7,938 nucleotides of DNA from Rubrobacter sp. Its GTDB lineage: Bacteria; Actinomycetota; Rubrobacteria; Rubrobacterales; Rubrobacteraceae. The position numbers and the translations under genes are program-made. The DNA is taken from assembly GCA_016781635.1 (NCBI GenBank), contig JADDPY010000606.1, forward strand, positions 1 through 7,938. The letters are read 5' to 3'. Shown here one piece after another: positions 6,127 to 7,938 of the stretch (the stretch's first letter is position 1; the number at the start of each line of letters is the position of its first letter). Below the pieces are notes generated by a model. That model searched no databases. It was not told the DNA's origin and saw only the letters and a list, made by a program, of their open reading frames with translations.

Positions 6127-6172
6127 AAAAAGGCCCCCGCTACGGCATGGCGGCCGTAGCGGGGGCCTTTTT
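6127..6172 (-). terminator. Strong intrinsic terminator after fadA (symmetric, bidirectional in principle)
   Basis: The arms 6127-6146 and 6153-6172 are perfectly complementary over 20 bases with a 6-base loop. The stem has a GC-rich core and A5/T5 at its ends, so the T-run follows the hairpin on either strand. It lies 15 bases after the thiolase stop and ends the fadN-fadA transcript, isolating it from the hydrolase promoter. The stretch from 6058 to 6126 holds only a weak 7-bp dyad (6095-6113, one mismatch) and no gene I can support. Confidence 0.93.
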
Positions 6173-6187
6173 ATAGGGTGGTTGTGG

Positions 6188-7366
6188 CTAGCTCTGGAGG
6201 TTTTCGAAGATGCCGGCGGCGCCCATGCCGCCGCCGATGCACATGGTGACCATGCCGTACTTGGAGCCGCGGCGCTTCATCTCGTTCATGATCTGGACGG
6301 TGAGCTTGGTGCCGGTCGCGCCCATGGGGTGGCCGAGGGCGATGGCGCCACCGTTCACGTTCAGCTTGTCCATGTCGAGCCTGAGGTGGCGGACCGAGGC
6401 GAGCGTTTGGGCCGCGAAGGCCTCGTTAAACTCGATGAGGTCTATGTCGTCGAGCGTGAGACCCGTCTGCTCCAGGACCTTCGGGATGGCGACGGTGGGG
6501 CCGATGCCCATGACCTCGGGCCTCACGCCGCCGACGGCGAACCCGACAAAGCGGAGCAGGGGTGTAAGCCCGCGCCTCTCGGCCTCCTCGCGCTCCATCA
6601 CCACGACCGCGGCGGACCCGTCCGAGCGCTGGGAGGAGTTACCGGCCGTCACGGTGCCGTTCTGCTGAAAGACCGTCGGGAGCTTGGCGAGCTTCTCGAG
6701 AGAGGTGTCGCGCGGTCCCTCGTCGCGCTTGAACGTGGTCTCCATGTGCTGCGGCTCACCCGAGTCGTCGACCCAGTTGTAGGCCACGTCCATCGGTACG
6801 ATCTCCCCGTCGAAGAGCCCCTCGTTAACGGCCTTCTGGGCGCGGGTATGGCTGCGGAGCGCGAACTCGTCCTGGTCCTCGCGCGAGACCCCGAACTCCT
6901 TCGCGACCTGCTCGCCGGTGAGGCCCATCCCCATGTACACCGCCGGGTTGGTCTCCACCAGCTTCGGGTTCGGGGAGAAGTTTGGCATCTCCAGGGTGGA
7001 GGACATGTGCTCGACGCCACCGGCGACGACGGTGGTGGCGTGGCCTACCATGATCCGCTCGGCGGCCATGGCGATCGTCTGCAGCCCCGAGGAGCAGAAC
7101 CGGTTCACGGTCTGCGCCGGGACGGTCTCCGGGAGGCCGGCCCGGATCGTGCTGAGACGAGCGAGGTTGTAGCCCTGCGTCCCCTCGGGCATCGCGCACC
7201 CGATGATGGCGTCTTCTATGTCTTGTGCGTCGAGGCCCTCGGCCCGGTCCAGCGCCCCCTTGATCGCGGCGGCGGCGACGTCCACGGGATGGGCCCCCCG
7301 CAAGGTGCCCTTCGGGGCCCGCCCTACGGCGGTCCGTGCCCCCGAGACGATAACTGCTTCTTTCAT
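6188..7366 (-). CDS. fadA: Acetyl-CoA acyltransferase (3-ketoacyl-CoA thiolase)
   Basis: This 392-residue protein has the normal length for a type II thiolase. Catalytic residues are visible: nucleophile Cys91 in VNRFCSSGLQ, the NEAFA motif at 314-318, His346 in GHPMGATG, and Cys376 in CIGGGMGAAG near the C-terminus. It opens with AVIVSGARTAVGRAPKG, the family's usual N-terminus. The enzyme cleaves 3-ketoacyl-CoA with CoA to acetyl-CoA and a shortened acyl-CoA, the last step of beta-oxidation; some relatives run the reverse acetoacetyl-CoA synthesis. The start at 7366 is supported by AAGGGAAGAG just upstream. It begins 13 bases after the fadN-like stop, so the two are surely co-transcribed, matching the fadN-fadA order known in Bacillus subtilis. 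A strong terminator follows the stop, so no fadE homologue is attached here. Confidence 0.95.
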   Translation of the reverse strand: MKEAVIVSGARTAVGRAPKGTLRGAHPVDVAAAAIKGALDRAEGLDAQDIEDAIIGCAMPEGTQGYNLARLSTIRAGLPETVPAQTVNRFCSSGLQTIAMAAERIMVGHATTVVAGGVEHMSSTLEMPNFSPNPKLVETNPAVYMGMGLTGEQVAKEFGVSREDQDEFALRSHTRAQKAVNEGLFDGEIVPMDVAYNWVDDSGEPQHMETTFKRDEGPRDTSLEKLAKLPTVFQQNGTVTAGNSSQRSDGSAAVVVMEREEAERRGLTPLLRFVGFAVGGVRPEVMGIGPTVAIPKVLEQTGLTLDDIDLIEFNEAFAAQTLASVRHLRLDMDKLNVNGGAIALGHPMGATGTKLTVQIMNEMKRRGSKYGMVTMCIGGGMGAAGIFENLQS

Positions 7367-7379
7367 ATCTCTTCCCTTC

Positions 7380-7938
7380 TTAGTTACGCAGCGGTTTGCC
7401 GGTTTTCAGCATCGCGCCGATGCGTTCGTGGGTTTTCTCGTTCTTCAACAACTCCAGGAAGGCTTCCTTCTCCAGCTTGAGTATGTACTCCTCGGGGACC
7501 CACTGCGGGATCGTGATTTCGCCGCCGGTAAGGATACGGGCAAGCTGGCCGGCGATGACGCCGTCGTACTCGGAGGCGTAGCGGCCCCACTGGAGGGTCT
7601 TCACCCCTACCTCCAGGGCCAGGCGGACGGACTCCCCGGAAGCGTAGATCCCCTTGTCGTGGACGGGCGGGGCGTAGCCGTCCGCGAGGTCGAGGACCTC
7701 GCGCTTGGCGGTGTTGATGAGGTGGTCGGGGTTCATAACCACGCGGTCGTCATCGTCGAGGAAGCCCATCTCCCTCGCCTCCAGCGCGCTCGCGGAGACC
7801 TTGGCGAGGGCTATCTGCTGGAACGCCTCCTGCACGTAAGGCAGCGCGGGAGCGCGAGTGTGCATCGCCGGGGAAACGAGGCGCCTTATAAGCTCCTTGG
7901 TGCCGCCGCCAGCGGGGATCAGGCCGACGCCGACCTCG
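7380..7938 (-). CDS. fadN: 3-hydroxyacyl-CoA dehydrogenase/enoyl-CoA hydratase (FadN-like), C-terminal part
   Basis: The frame is open to the right edge, so the gene continues outside; 185 C-terminal residues are visible. The ATG at 7865 is internal, because the codons before it read EVGVGLIPAGGGTKELIRRL, the crotonase-fold GVGLIPxGGG motif of the enoyl-CoA hydratase domain. Downstream come AFQQIALAKVSASALEAREM and GFLDDDDRVVMNPDHLI, followed by a helical tail to LLKNEKTHERIGAMLKTGKPLRN. This resembles the C-terminal hydratase half of FadN-type proteins, which carry an N-terminal 3-hydroxyacyl-CoA dehydrogenase and are close to 800 residues long. It would hydrate enoyl-CoA and oxidise 3-hydroxyacyl-CoA, feeding the thiolase encoded 13 bases downstream. 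The dehydrogenase half cannot be seen here, so the fusion is inferred from family resemblance and context. Confidence 0.85.
   Translation of the reverse strand, partial: EVGVGLIPAGGGTKELIRRLVSPAMHTRAPALPYVQEAFQQIALAKVSASALEAREMGFLDDDDRVVMNPDHLINTAKREVLDLADGYAPPVHDKGIYASGESVRLALEVGVKTLQWGRYASEYDGVIAGQLARILTGGEITIPQWVPEEYILKLEKEAFLELLKNEKTHERIGAMLKTGKPLRN

Noticed and set aside
5982..6176. Small plus-strand frame of 64 codons with a hydrophobic start, in the hydrolase upstream region
   Set aside because: It would read through the palindromic promoter and end inside the terminator hairpin. The hydrophobic N-terminus comes from reversed T-rich leader sequence.
6182..7480. Long plus-strand open frame of 432 codons opposite fadA
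   Set aside because: It lies antisense to the thiolase, is rich in His/Asp/Gly/Arg as expected of reversed high-GC codons, and shows no family motif.

Overview
The window is GC-rich, gene-dense bacterial DNA, and every gene I can support is on the minus strand. High GC, a GabD2-type aldehyde dehydrogenase and a FadN-FadA pair together suggest a high-GC Gram-positive, possibly a Rubrobacter-like actinobacterium. That is an impression from codon use and family resemblance, not from a search.

In the direction of transcription (right to left), the window opens with a fatty-acid beta-oxidation pair. The first is the C-terminal end of a fadN-like multifunctional 3-hydroxyacyl-CoA dehydrogenase/enoyl-CoA hydratase (7380 to beyond 7938). 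The second is a complete fadA thiolase (6188-7366). The pair ends at a perfect 20-bp intrinsic terminator (6127-6172).

Next is a singly transcribed alpha/beta hydrolase of the cofactor-free haloperoxidase/perhydrolase type (5150-5983). Its promoter has a consensus -10 inside two overlapping perfect inverted repeats (6020-6057), the clearest regulatory structure in the window. Directly downstream lies a degraded C-terminal remnant of a second, different alpha/beta hydrolase (about 4919-5122), recognisable despite a stop codon and a lost catalytic Asp.

The remainder is a co-directional run. A one-cysteine OhrR-type MarR repressor (4367-4849) has a candidate promoter and is followed by an MBL-fold hydrolase with C-terminal helical domain (3197-4225), a glutathione S-transferase-fold protein (2554-3159), a hemolysin III/TrhA membrane protein (TTG start at 2552, one base after the GST stop), an ABM-fold monooxygenase-like protein (1483-1776) and a succinate-semialdehyde dehydrogenase running off the left edge (1 to 1408). 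Functionally this reads as a peroxide/electrophile/aldehyde detoxification set downstream of a thiol-based sensor, but operon structure is inferred from strand and spacing only.

I see no rRNA, tRNA, CRISPR array, insertion sequence or phage gene. No strong candidate for a wholly new system was found. The best leads are the double-palindrome promoter, the OhrR regulator without a visible ohr partner, and the hydrolase remnant.
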